From: Brachybacterium muris
GTDB lineage: Bacteria > Actinomycetota > Actinomycetes > Actinomycetales > Dermabacteraceae
Assembly (NCBI RefSeq): GCF_016907455.1
Contig: NZ_JAFBCB010000001.1
Coordinates: 124,001 to 188,000, forward strand
Direction: 5' to 3'
DNA: 64,000 nucleotides
The translations under genes and the position numbers were made by a program. A model generated the notes under the pieces. That model was given only the letters and a program-made list of their open reading frames with translations, did not search any database and was not told the DNA's origin. The first letter of the stretch is position 1. Each line of letters opens with the position of its first letter. This document shows, one piece after another, positions 24,634 to 33,169 of the stretch.

Positions 24634-27600
24634 TCGGGACCACCGCCCTTGTCCTCCTCGGACAGCGACAGCAGCTCCAGCAGGGAGTCGTCGTCCAACT
24701 GCGCGAGCCAGTCCTCCCCGGGCGCGATGGTGAGATCGGCCAGGGACTGCTTGTCCAGCAGTACGGTGTCGATGCGCTCCTCGATGGTGCCGGCGCTGAC
24801 CAGCTTGTGCACCTGCACGTCCTTGCGCTGGCCGATGCGGAAGGCGCGGTCGGTGGCCTGGTTCTCCACCGCTGGGTTCCACCAGCGGTCCAGGTGCACC
24901 ACGTGATTGGCGGCGGTGAGTGTGAGGCCGGTGCCGCCTGCACGCAGGCTCAGCAGCATCAGCCCGGGCTGGTCGCGTTCGGCCTGGAACTGCGCCACCA
25001 TCTGGTCGCGGTCCTTCTTCGCCACCCCGCCGTGGAGGAATGGCACCGGCAGGCCGAACTTCTGGGCCCAATACGGCACCAGCAGGTGCCCGAAGGTGGT
25101 GAACTGCGTGAACAGCAGCACCTTCTCGCCGTCGGCGAAGGCCGTCTCCAGCAGGTCGTCCACCAGCTCCAGCTTCCCGGAGCGGTGCCGGCCCTCCTTC
25201 AGCATCGCCGAGCCGTCGCCCAGGTAGTGCGCGGGATGGTTGCACACCTGCTTCAGGCGCGTGATGGTGGAGACCACCACCGACCGCCGCTGCTTCTGGG
25301 TGGCCTGATCGAGCTCGATCTTCAGCTCCTGCACCAGCGCCTCGTACAGGCCCGCCTGCTCCGGGGTGAGGGTGACGGTGCGGGTCAGCTCCCGCTTCTC
25401 CGGCAGATCCGCGATGATCGCCCGGTCCGTCTTCACCCGACGCAGCACGAACGGGGAGGTCACCAGCTTCAGCCGGGCCAGCGCAGCAGGGTCCGCGTCC
25501 TTGGAGATGGGCCCGGCCACGTGCTCGCTGAACTCCGCGGCCTTGCCCAGCAGGCCCGGCTCCACCACCTCCATCAGGGAGTGCAGGTCCTCCAGGCGGT
25601 TCTCCACCGGGGTGCCGGTCAGTGCCAGCCGGTGCGGCGGCCGCAGCTTCCTGGCGGCCCGGCTCACCTGCGTGTGCGGGTTCTTCAGATGCTGCGCCTC
25701 GTCGTACACCACGCGGTGCCAGTCCACCCGCTGCAGCACGGATAGGTCCCTCGCCAGCAGCGCGTAGGTGGTGATCACCAGGTCCATGTCGGCGGCGCCG
25801 GCGATGAAGGACTCGTCGCGGATCCGGTCCCCGCCGTGGTGCACGTGCACCGCCAGGTGTGGGGCGAAGGCGCGGGCCTCCCGCTGCCAGGCGCCCACCA
25901 CCGACATCGGGCACACCAGCAGGGTGGGGCCGACGGGCCGGGCCTCCCGTTCCCGGCACAGCAGCGCGAGCACCTGCATGGTCTTGCCCAGCCCCATGTC
26001 GTCGGCGAGGATCCCGCCGAGGCCCAGCTGGTGCAGTTCCCACATCCAGTCCAGTCCCGCCCGCTGGTAGGGGCGCAGCGTGGCCTGCAGGGTGGACGGC
26101 TGCGGCAGCTGGCGGGGCCCGGGACCGCCGGGCAGCAGCCGGCCGATGCCGGCCTTGTCGACGTCGGCCAGGGCAGCAGCGCCCAGGTGCAGCTCGGCGG
26201 CCTGCGGGGACAGCACCAGCGAGAACAGCTCCGCCCAGGACAGGATGCCGCTGAGGGCCCCGGGCACCGTGTCCGGCACGGGGTACAGGGAGTTCAGCAC
26301 CGGGGTGGGGACGTCCTCCGGGGCAGGCGGCGCGGACGCCGCCCCGGCAGCCTCGTCACCGGCCCGGCCGAGCTGGGCGGCGCGCTCGGCGGCCAGGCGG
26401 CGGAAGCGGCGGGCACGGTCGGTGAACTCGCCCAGGAACCGCTCGGCGGCGCGCAGAGTGGTGGCGTCCAGGCGCACCCACTGTCCCCGCAGCTGCACCA
26501 GCTCGGCCTGCGCGGCGAGGATCTCGGCCATCTCCTCGTCGGTCAGCTCCGTGTCCCCGACGGCCATCCGCCAGCGGAACTGCGTCATCTGGCCCAGGCC
26601 CACCGAGGACTCCCGTTCGGTGGCCGGTTCCTCGGTGACCTGGGGTCGCAGGCTGGCGGCCTGCTTGGTCCAGTCGCGCGGCAGCAGCACCGTGACGCCG
26701 GCCTGCTCCAGGCCAGGGGTGTCGTGGGCCAGGAAGGCGCCGGCCTCGGCGGTGGTGAGCAGCCAGTCCACCCCGGTGTCGTCCATCGCGGCCTGCCGCA
26801 CCGTGGGGGCCAGGCGCATCACCTCCGCGGTGGCCTCGGCGGCACCGGCGGCACTGAGATCGCCGACGGCGCGCAGGTCGGCCACGGAGTGGATGGTGCC
26901 GTCCTCCTGGCGCAGGCAGGTCTGCAAGGGCCACGCGGTGCCCACCGGCGGTTCGTGCAGGCGCACCACCAGATCGCTGTCCGTGGAGGTCAGGTGCACA
27001 CCCACTCGGCCCGAGGCGATGTACGCGGTGAAGGCCTCCACGATCGCGCGCTGCTCGGGCACATCCGCCCGCAGCCCCGCATCGGAGGCCAGGGCGTCGA
27101 GCACCCCGTAGCGGTCTTCTGCGCCCTGCTCGGCTCCGGTGCCGGGCCCGCGAGTGGAGGAACCGGCGAGGTGGGTGGCGAAGGACTGCCGGGCGTGCGC
27201 ATCCACCAGCGCATGCAGCAGGGCAGGGCGGCCCTCCGTGGGGGCCAGCCAGCGCAGCAGCGCCTGGCCGTGCCGTTCCTCGGCGGTCACGCGCAGGTCA
27301 CGGGTGCGCACCAGCTCGCGGGCCTCCACGTCCAGCACCGTCGCGGCCAGCACGTCGGGCATCGCGGCGATCGAGGCGGCCGGCCCGTCGGCCGCAAGCC
27401 GCACTGCGGTGCCGTCGGTGAGCAGCCTGGTCACCTGCTCGAGTGCCTCATCCCCGAAGCGGTCGTGCAGACACCCGGTGACGGCGTCCACCAGGCCGAT
27501 GAGGGCCGGCCCGTCCAGAGGGAGGGCCGGCACGCGACGATCGGGCGCGCCACCCCTGCCGGGGATCCGCACCCGGTGCCGCAGACGCTCCGGTGCATCG

Positions 27601-27752
27601 TCGAGCACCGCGGCCAGTGCTGCCGGGGCATCGGCACGCAGCGGTGTCAGCTGCTCGAGGGCGCGGGAGCGCCCCGGGCTCGTCTGCTCCCGCACCCACA
27701 GGGCGGGGCCCAGGTCGTCGTCGACGACGAGGTGCAGGCGGTTCAGAGGCAT
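24630..27752 (-). CDS. SNF2/Rad54-family DEAD-box-like ATPase (HepA/RapA superfamily)
   Basis: A 1040-residue SNF2-type translocase. A family-specific N-terminal region (1-560) is followed by RecA lobe 1 with motif I DDMGLGKT (about 586), motif II DEAQ (about 684), TGTPVENRLEDL (motif III region), and lobe 2 with RAGGTGLTLTAANHVVH, DRWWNPAVENQATDRAFRIGQ (motif VI). It should move along duplex DNA or displace bound proteins using ATP. ATG 27752 is chosen because MPLNRLHLVVDD is the likely true N-terminus; upstream codons are Cys-rich and improbable. It is in an operon with the SWIM gene. Confidence 0.92.
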   Translation of the reverse strand: MPLNRLHLVVDDDLGPALWVREQTSPGRSRALEQLTPLRADAPAALAAVLDDAPERLRHRVRIPGRGGAPDRRVPALPLDGPALIGLVDAVTGCLHDRFGDEALEQVTRLLTDGTAVRLAADGPAASIAAMPDVLAATVLDVEARELVRTRDLRVTAEERHGQALLRWLAPTEGRPALLHALVDAHARQSFATHLAGSSTRGPGTGAEQGAEDRYGVLDALASDAGLRADVPEQRAIVEAFTAYIASGRVGVHLTSTDSDLVVRLHEPPVGTAWPLQTCLRQEDGTIHSVADLRAVGDLSAAGAAEATAEVMRLAPTVRQAAMDDTGVDWLLTTAEAGAFLAHDTPGLEQAGVTVLLPRDWTKQAASLRPQVTEEPATERESSVGLGQMTQFRWRMAVGDTELTDEEMAEILAAQAELVQLRGQWVRLDATTLRAAERFLGEFTDRARRFRRLAAERAAQLGRAGDEAAGAASAPPAPEDVPTPVLNSLYPVPDTVPGALSGILSWAELFSLVLSPQAAELHLGAAALADVDKAGIGRLLPGGPGPRQLPQPSTLQATLRPYQRAGLDWMWELHQLGLGGILADDMGLGKTMQVLALLCREREARPVGPTLLVCPMSVVGAWQREARAFAPHLAVHVHHGGDRIRDESFIAGAADMDLVITTYALLARDLSVLQRVDWHRVVYDEAQHLKNPHTQVSRAARKLRPPHRLALTGTPVENRLEDLHSLMEVVEPGLLGKAAEFSEHVAGPISKDADPAALARLKLVTSPFVLRRVKTDRAIIADLPEKRELTRTVTLTPEQAGLYEALVQELKIELDQATQKQRRSVVVSTITRLKQVCNHPAHYLGDGSAMLKEGRHRSGKLELVDDLLETAFADGEKVLLFTQFTTFGHLLVPYWAQKFGLPVPFLHGGVAKKDRDQMVAQFQAERDQPGLMLLSLRAGGTGLTLTAANHVVHLDRWWNPAVENQATDRAFRIGQRKDVQVHKLVSAGTIEERIDTVLLDKQSLADLTIAPGEDWLAQLDDDSLLELLSLSEEDKGGGPE

Positions 27753-27858
27753 CTGCTCAGAGTAGATCCCGGGGCCGACGAACGGGCGCGGCAGCCCGGC
27801 GCTGTGGACGGGACCGCGGACGCGGCGTGTGGTGCCCGCGCAGAGGCAGGAGCACTGC

Positions 27859-29511
27859 TCACATGCCATCGATGATCAGCGCGGTGGCGTCCAACCACGC
27901 CTCCTTCGTGGCGTTGGAGACCCGGTTCCAGTCCAGGTGGGAGCCGTCCACGAACTGCTGCTCGTAAGGCACCTCGGTGACCGCGCGGGTATGGGCCCCG
28001 AAGTGGTTCTTCAGCCGGGTGCGCAGCACCGGGTCGAAGGTGCCCTTGGAGGAATGCGACAGGATCGTCACGGCGTGGTCCACCTGCTCGTGAAGGCCCG
28101 TGGCGCGTAGCTCGTCGATCATCCACGCGGCGGCGTTGAAGGTGTCCTCACGCACGGTGGAGATGATCACCAGCTGATCAGCGCTCTGCACCGCCGCCAT
28201 CCAGTTGGAGGCCCGCACGTTGTTGCCGGTGTCGATCACCTTGATGCGATAGAAGCGGGACAGGGTGTCGTTCAGGTCGTTGAACGCCTCGGCGTCGATC
28301 GAGGCTGCCGAGCCCGGGTCCTCGTCGGAGGCAAGGATGTCGAAGCGCATCGCGCCCTGCGGCCGCATGAACGGGTCCAGGTCCGCCGCGCTGGCCTGCG
28401 GGGACCTCATCCGGTCCAGGTCGTGCAGCAGGTCCACCGCGGTGCGGGTGTGATCGGTGGGGATGCCGCGCCAGCCCAGCGTGCCGCGGGTCTCGTTGTT
28501 GTCCCAGGCCAGGACGTTGCCGCCGCGGGTCACACCCAGGGTGGCGGCGATCATCAGCGAGGCGGTGGTCTTGTGCGCCCCGCCCTTGAGGTTCACGACC
28601 ACGATGTTGCGGGGCCCGTCCAGCGGCCTGCGGATCCGCTCCAATCGGTCGATCTCGTACTGCTCCTTCTTGCCCGGGCGCGGGCCGATCACCCCGCCTG
28701 TGGCGCGGGTCAGGAAGCCTCGCCAGCCCTTCGAGGCCTTCGCCTTGGGCTTGCGGGCGGTGCTGGTCTGCAGGTCCTTAAGGGTGGGGCGACCGTCGTC
28801 GGTGCCGCGCTGGCGCACCAGCTCGTTCTTGGTGGGCGCGGTGCCCACCGAGGACGACGACGGTGCGGTGGTCGGCGAGAGCGAACCGGGCACCTCGGCC
28901 GGGTCCTCGTCGGCCGTGCGGGCGCGCCAGGTGTCGCCCGTGGCCGAGGGAGCCGACGACGCGGACGGCGCCGATGACGCCGATGACGCGGAGGGTGCCG
29001 GTGCAGCAGACGGTGCGGACACCGATGAGGGGGCGGAGACGGAGGACGGTGCAGAGATGCCCGAGACAGGGACGCCGTGGGCGCGACGGCGACCCGCCCG
29101 ATGCGAGCGTGCCACCGGGAACTCACCGGTGAAGGTGTCTGCGGAGGCATCGCCCGCCCACGGGGAGACCGCGGAGTGCCCTGCGCGGCCGGAAGGGGTG
29201 GCCGCTGCACCGCCGGAGGGCTGCAGAGAGGCCGGGCGGTCGTCGGCCGGGAGCTCCGGGAGGTTCTCGTCGTCCTCACCGGGCTCACGCGGGGAGATCC
29301 GCCCCGAGGGCTCCACCCGCAGGTGGTGGCGCACATCGGGTTCGAGGATCACCACGTCCAGGGGGGAGTCCTCGATCTGGGCGGCGGTGATGAACACCTG
29401 CTTCACGTGCGCCCGCAGCTCGGACAGATCCGCTCCCTCGACCTCGACCACCTCGTTGTCGAGGTGCACGCTCGCATAGGTGTCGGAGGTGATGCGCGCC
29501 TGCGCGATCAT
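27859..29511 (-). CDS. ParA/MinD-like P-loop ATPase with long disordered N-terminal region
   Basis: A 550-residue protein. The C-terminal 250 residues form a SIMIBI ATPase: the deviant Walker A is KGGAHKTT (about 305-312), followed by LAWDNNETRGTLGW (switch-like) and KVIDTGNN (Walker B type). The His in the P-loop, where ParA/MinD have Lys-Gly/Val, is unusual. An N-terminal 70-residue folded part is joined through a Ser/Ala/Pro-rich linker (about 90-230, repeats of SAPSS). Such proteins position chromosomes or secretion machines (ESX-type EspI relatives have the same layout). Cargo is unknown. It is divergent from the PP2C gene. Confidence 0.82.
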   Translation of the reverse strand: MIAQARITSDTYASVHLDNEVVEVEGADLSELRAHVKQVFITAAQIEDSPLDVVILEPDVRHHLRVEPSGRISPREPGEDDENLPELPADDRPASLQPSGGAAATPSGRAGHSAVSPWAGDASADTFTGEFPVARSHRAGRRRAHGVPVSGISAPSSVSAPSSVSAPSAAPAPSASSASSAPSASSAPSATGDTWRARTADEDPAEVPGSLSPTTAPSSSSVGTAPTKNELVRQRGTDDGRPTLKDLQTSTARKPKAKASKGWRGFLTRATGGVIGPRPGKKEQYEIDRLERIRRPLDGPRNIVVVNLKGGAHKTTASLMIAATLGVTRGGNVLAWDNNETRGTLGWRGIPTDHTRTAVDLLHDLDRMRSPQASAADLDPFMRPQGAMRFDILASDEDPGSAASIDAEAFNDLNDTLSRFYRIKVIDTGNNVRASNWMAAVQSADQLVIISTVREDTFNAAAWMIDELRATGLHEQVDHAVTILSHSSKGTFDPVLRTRLKNHFGAHTRAVTEVPYEQQFVDGSHLDWNRVSNATKEAWLDATALIIDGM

Positions 29512-29630
29512 CGATCGGTCCCTTCCACGTCAACGGCCGGAGTCGTCACCGGTGCCGCGCACCCGTGCAGGCACGCTCGAGGCGAGTGCACCCACCGGCG
29601 GACGCACCCGATGACCGCACCACTCTACGG

Positions 29631-29665
29631 TCGACCAGCGGCGTGTGCGCACCTACAGTGACAGG
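29631..29665 (+). promoter_or_regulatory. Promoter of the leaderless PP2C gene
   Basis: TCGACC (29631-29636) and TACAGT (29654-29659) are separated by 17 bp; six bases later comes the GTG at 29666. This is a SigA-like promoter that would start transcription at the start codon. Confidence 0.6.
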
Positions 29666-30439
29666 GTGCGCGCTTCCCTGGTGACCAGTGAGGCCCGGCC
29701 CGGGGCCGATGAGGACGCGGCCGGTGTGCTGGGCGATGTCGCCGTGCTGCTCGACGGCGCCGGGATACCGCAGAGGTTCCGTGCCGGCTGCCACCACTCG
29801 GTCGCCTGGTTCTCCCACACCCTCGCCGCCCACCTGCTGGCACGCGCCACCGACCCCGCCCTCAGCCTGCGCGAGTCGCTGGCTGCGGCGATCGCCGAGG
29901 TGAGAGCCCTTCACGAGCACGAGTGCGATCTGGAGGCCGGATCGCCCTCGGCCACCGTGGTGGCGGTGCGCCGGGTGGGGGAGCAGCTGGAGCACCTGGT
30001 GCTGTGCGACTCCTCGGTGCTGCTGCACGGCAGGGACGGCACCGTGAGGCGCCTGACCGATGACAGGGTGGACCATCTGGTCATCCCCGGTGATGCGGGG
30101 CGACCTGCTGGCGCGCCGCGATCCGCCGAAGCCGTCGAGGCCCTGCGCAACGCCCCGGGTGGGTTCTGGCTGGCCCGCCACGAGCCCGAGGCGGCCGAGG
30201 AAGCACTCATCGGGAGCGTGCCGCTGGCCGAGCTGGCGGCCGTGCACCTGGTCTCCGACGGGGTGACCCGGGCGGTGGACCTGCTGGGAACGCACACCGC
30301 CTCGACCCTGAGCCGGGCACTGCTGTCAGCGCCTGAGGAGGTGATCAGGCAGCTCCGCGCGGCCGAGCGGGACCTGCCGCAGGGGGCCAGGCCTCGCAAG
30401 ATCCACGATGACGCCACGGCCCTCACCCTCCGATGGTGA
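29666..30439 (+). CDS. PP2C-family protein phosphatase
   Basis: A 257-residue PP2C-like Ser/Thr phosphatase. The metal-binding aspartates appear in order: DEDAAGV with LLDGAG, LVSDGVTRAV and a C-terminal KIHDDATALTL. It should dephosphorylate kinase substrates in the cytoplasm; there is no membrane segment. GTG 29666 is chosen over GTG 29645 because the promoter at 29631-29659 predicts a leaderless message starting there. A kinase gene is present at 20411, but no direct pairing is shown. Confidence 0.78.
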   Translation: MRASLVTSEARPGADEDAAGVLGDVAVLLDGAGIPQRFRAGCHHSVAWFSHTLAAHLLARATDPALSLRESLAAAIAEVRALHEHECDLEAGSPSATVVAVRRVGEQLEHLVLCDSSVLLHGRDGTVRRLTDDRVDHLVIPGDAGRPAGAPRSAEAVEALRNAPGGFWLARHEPEAAEEALIGSVPLAELAAVHLVSDGVTRAVDLLGTHTASTLSRALLSAPEEVIRQLRAAERDLPQGARPRKIHDDATALTLRW

Positions 30440-30480
30440 GCGGGACGTCCCTCGCCGGGCCCTTCCACGCCGATCCCACT

Positions 30481-30550
30481 GCGACCTCCCCGCCCGCCGT
30501 GACCTCCCCGCCCGCCGTGACCTCCCGGCCCGCCGTGACCTCCCGGTCGG
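30481..30550. repeat. 18-bp tandem repeat, almost four units
   Basis: The unit GTGACCTCCCCGCCCGCC is repeated at 30481, 30499, 30517 and (partly) 30535 with one or two changes per unit. It begins 41 bp after the PP2C stop, in a 659-bp region without a confident gene. The frames through it look artificial. Confidence 0.85.
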
Positions 30551-30691
30551 TACCCGGGGGAGGTATGGGTCACCCCCGCGGTACGACGCGCCGGGCTTGG
30601 CCGAGAATTGACCGGGACTTGCCCTCGCATCGCGATCCGGACCCCAGGGTCACCACTGCGTCTACCTGCGGAAACCATCCGGCCGCAGGCG

Positions 30692-30720
30692 TTTACAGCA
30701 GGCGGGACGAGGTCTAGACT
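30692..30720 (+). promoter_or_regulatory. Candidate promoter in the 30.4-31.1 kb gap
   Basis: TTTACA (30692-30697) and TAGACT (30715-30720) are spaced 17 bp apart. Five bases downstream is a GTG (30726) opening a 46-codon frame. Confidence 0.45.
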
Positions 30721-30725
30721 CACAG

Positions 30726-30866
30726 GTGTCCAGGGTGCTCTCCCCGTGTGTGCGGCGGCGATCATCCCGGGTGTGGTGGGGTAGACAGACCGCGACGGGG
30801 GAACTCACGGCAATGCCTGATAGTGTCCCGGTCGTGCATGTGAAACCCACGGTTTCATACAGCTGA
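30726..30866 (+). CDS. Possible leaderless small ORF (46 aa)
   Basis: The frame begins VSRVLSPCVRRR, is very basic in its first half and ends in VVHVKPTVSYS. Support comes from the promoter geometry at 30692-30720, not from any known family. An internal ATG (30813) has GGGGGAA about 10 nt before it and could start a 17-residue peptide instead. The palindrome at 30841-30857 lies within its last codons. It may be a leader peptide or not coding at all. Confidence 0.25.
   Translation: MSRVLSPCVRRRSSRVWWGRQTATGELTAMPDSVPVVHVKPTVSYS
30841..30857. promoter_or_regulatory. 17-bp palindrome, possible operator or hairpin
   Basis: TGAAACC-CAC-GGTTTCA has perfect 7-bp arms and lies in a locally AT-richer stretch between PP2C and the gene at 31099. 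It resembles a dimeric repressor site. A second GC-rich hairpin (CGCTCC...GGAGCG) follows near 30884-30912. Confidence 0.4.
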
Positions 30867-31098
30867 CAACTTCATAGATGTGTCGCTCCTCGAGACCCCC
30901 CTCACGGGGAGCGGCCGGACGGGCACTACGCCAGGTTCCCCCCACCTTTGGCAGCCCGTCCAGCCTGTTCGCCCGCACCCACCCCTGACGGACGACAGGC
31001 ATGACGAGCGGTCCGTGAGCCCCCGACACTGTCGGCGCAGAGCTCCGGGCCGCTCGTCCCATTCATCGCCCTCCCGCCACGCCTGAGACGATGACCGG

Positions 31099-31653
31099 AT
31101 GAGTGTCTCCCTGACCCCCGATGCGGGACGGGTGCGTGCGGTGCGCCGCCTGGCCCGCGGCCCTGTCGTCATCCTGCTGCTGACCGCCGCGTTCTTCGCC
31201 TTCGCGGGGATCTACATCGGCTGGTTCGGAACCCGCTGGGGCCTGCTCCTGCTGGTCCCCGTGGTCGGTCTGGCGCTTGCCTGCGGCCTGCTGTGGTCGC
31301 GCACTCTACGGGGCGAGAAGGCACTGGAAGCAGGCTCCTCGTACCTGACTCTGGACACCACCGGTGCCACCGGGGCGGGTGCACCGCAGATCCCCTGGTC
31401 CGGCATCGACCGCATCGAACTGGTGCGCGCGGCCGAGACCCCGCTGGACGCCCTGCCCAAGGGATCAAGGGCCACCGTGATGAACGCCGGCGGCACCCGC
31501 GGGAGCTGGACCATCGCCCTGCGCGATGGCAACGAGCACACCGGACGGTTCGACTTCGTCCCCACCGAGGAGTACCACCGGTTCCTCACCACCGGGCGAG
31601 ATCTGGCCAGGGCTGGCGACGCCGTGCTGCTGGACCGGCAGGACCAGCCCTGA
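31099..31653 (+). CDS. Membrane protein of unknown function (184 aa)
   Basis: Two adjacent membrane helices (about residues 22-44 and 50-68) are followed by a soluble domain with alternating strands (YLTLDTTG, PWSGIDRIELV, SWTIALRDGNEHTGRFDF), a PH-like pattern seen in small bacterial membrane proteins. It stands alone and is convergent with the winged-helix gene (12-bp gap). Confidence 0.65.
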   Translation: MSVSLTPDAGRVRAVRRLARGPVVILLLTAAFFAFAGIYIGWFGTRWGLLLLVPVVGLALACGLLWSRTLRGEKALEAGSSYLTLDTTGATGAGAPQIPWSGIDRIELVRAAETPLDALPKGSRATVMNAGGTRGSWTIALRDGNEHTGRFDFVPTEEYHRFLTTGRDLARAGDAVLLDRQDQP

Positions 31654-31665
31654 CCGGCGCAGTCC

Positions 31666-32514
31666 TCAGCCCAGGATCGCCACGTCGCTGCCCGGATCCA
31701 GGCGGTACCCGGTGCCGCGCACGGTGGAGACCAGCTTGCGGTAGCGGCCCAGCTTGCTGCGCAGCCGGCGCACGTGCACATCCACGGTGCGCTCACCGGT
31801 CTCGGCCGGGGCATTGGACCACACCGACTCCATCAGCTCCTCGCGGGAGACGGTGCGCCGCGCATTGCGGGCCAGGTGCGCCAGCAGTTCGAACTCCTTG
31901 TACGTGAGGTCCACGTCCTTGCCGTCGATGCGCACCCGCCGGCCGTACAGGTCCAGCACCAGGGCGCTGTCATGCGGCACCGAGGGGCTGGACGGGCTCA
32001 CGGCAGTGGCGGCCAGCACCCGACGGCGTGCGTTCTCCGCATCCCGCCGGGCAGGCGAGGTGGGGGAGACGGTGCCGGTGCGACGCGGACGCAGCGGGCT
32101 GATCGCCGCCTGCTGACGGGTGGGCGGCAGGGTCCGCTCTGTGCGGGTCGCGCCGGAGGTCGCCACGAACGGGCGGGGGCTGTGCACAGTGACCGAGGTG
32201 AGCCCGCGGCGCGCGGAGCTGAGGCGCTGGGCCTGGGTGCGCAGGGTGTCGGCCACCAGTGCGGCCTCCACATCGCCGGTGCCGGAGGGCAGGGTGACCT
32301 GGACGGTGATGGTCACGCCCGCCTCCGGGGAGTTCCCGGAGGCCGCTCGGGTGTCGTGGGGGGCCGTCTGCCCGGTGCGGTCGGCGCGTGCCGGGGACGG
32401 CGCCGACAGGCGCAGGGAGGGGGCCGCGCCGCTGGTGCCGGTGCGGGAGGAGCTGTGGGGAGCGTGGCCGGTGAGGGGACGGGTGGTGGTGGGGCGATCC
32501 AGGGCGATGGTCAT
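31666..32514 (-). CDS. Orphan winged-helix (OmpR/PhoB-type) transcriptional regulator
   Basis: A 282-residue protein whose C-terminal 95 residues are an OmpR/PhoB DNA-binding domain: VDLTYKEFELLAHLARN, TVSREELMESVW and RTVDVHVRRLRSKLG, VSTVRGTGYRL. No receiver domain or phosphorylatable Asp block precedes it; instead there is a small region (VTITVQVTLPSGTGDVEAALV) and Pro/Arg-rich linkers. It therefore should not be a classical response regulator. No kinase gene is adjacent. Confidence 0.85.
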   Translation of the reverse strand: MTIALDRPTTTRPLTGHAPHSSSRTGTSGAAPSLRLSAPSPARADRTGQTAPHDTRAASGNSPEAGVTITVQVTLPSGTGDVEAALVADTLRTQAQRLSSARRGLTSVTVHSPRPFVATSGATRTERTLPPTRQQAAISPLRPRRTGTVSPTSPARRDAENARRRVLAATAVSPSSPSVPHDSALVLDLYGRRVRIDGKDVDLTYKEFELLAHLARNARRTVSREELMESVWSNAPAETGERTVDVHVRRLRSKLGRYRKLVSTVRGTGYRLDPGSDVAILG

Positions 32515-32680
32515 GATGCGAGTTCTCCGGGTGCGGCGCGGCTGCGCGGCGGAAGGTGGACCCGGGATCCCGGTGACCTACGCCTGTGGGCGGATCGGTG
32601 GGGGTGTGCTCCCGGTGGCACCTGGAGCCCGCGCCTTCCGGCCGGCTCCTGTCAGCCGACCCCGGAGGTGTCTGGAGCGC

Positions 32681-32788
32681 TCAGAGGCTCGGCTGACGAT
32701 GCATCATCGGCATCATCATCATCATCGAGCGCATCATGGCGGAGGCCACCCGGATGGCGGCCTCGACGCGGAGCGCGAACGATGTCAT
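32681..32788 (-). CDS. Possible Met-rich small ORF upstream of the winged-helix gene (35 aa)
   Basis: A 35-codon frame (MTSFALRVEAAIRVAS then a run with nine Met in fifteen residues, ending HRQPSL) lies 167 bp upstream of the winged-helix start on the same strand. The Met run comes from an ATG/ATC trinucleotide repeat, so it may be chance. The N-terminal half looks like an amphipathic helix. No ribosome site is clear. Confidence 0.3.
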   Translation of the reverse strand: MTSFALRVEAAIRVASAMMRSMMMMMPMMHRQPSL

Positions 32789-32927
32789 GCGGCGATCATG
32801 CACCCGGACCGCTCGAAGGGCAAGACGCTGTTCACATTTCGAAACGGCGCAGGTGGATGCGCGGTGGGGGGGGGCGGTGGAGGCAGGGGCCGCGGTGCGG
32901 GAGTTGCGGGCGGTGGCCTACGGCCCC

Positions 32928-32988
32928 ATCGAGTGCGACGTTATGAACAGTTCACGGGCCTCCAACTGTTCACAACGTCGCACTCGAT
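32928..32988. repeat. 61-bp imperfect palindrome, element 1 of a repeat family
   Basis: Arms of 25 bp (32928-32952 and 32964-32988) pair with one mismatch (A opposite C at the 16th base of the arm) around an 11-nt loop that begins CACGG. The arm reads ATCGAGTGCGACGTTATGAA and then CAGTT. The same arm, loop length and mismatch position recur at 56123-56179. It lies 180 bp past the stop of the methyltransferase gene. Confidence 0.9.
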
Positions 32989-33058
32989 ATGGAGGCCTCG
33001 GTCGACCTCGGTTCCGAGGCCATGGCGGACGAGCGCTGTCGGCCCAGCACTCGCGGAC

Positions 33059-33160
33059 CAAGCGGTCCCAGCTCAGCAGTCCCAGCCCCGCATTCCTGGC
33101 CCAGCGGTCCCAGCCCAGCAAGTAGTCCCGGACCAGCAGTCCCAGCCCAGCTTTCCTGGC
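33059..33160. repeat. Degenerate repeats built from AGCGGTCCCAGC-like units
   Basis: Units such as CAGCGGTCCCAGC, CAGCAGTCCCAGCC and TTCCTGGCCC recur three to six times in about 100 bp downstream of the methyltransferase stop. No gene is seen in the part between the palindrome at 32988 and 33169. Confidence 0.55.
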
Positions 33161-33169
33161 CCTGCGATG

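Noticed and set aside
30481..30550. CRISPR-like array
   Set aside because: The units are directly adjacent, with no unique spacers and no cas genes in the window; it is a simple tandem repeat. The same holds for 57843-57930.
30433..30717. 94-residue ORF crossing the 18-bp repeats
   Set aside because: Its sequence is simply the translated repeat (PPAVTS units) plus low-quality Arg/Pro-rich tail, with no ribosome site or family similarity.
30841..30857. Another member of the 32928/56123 palindrome family
   Set aside because: The arm (TGAAACC) and length differ; only the four letters TGAA are shared with the other elements.
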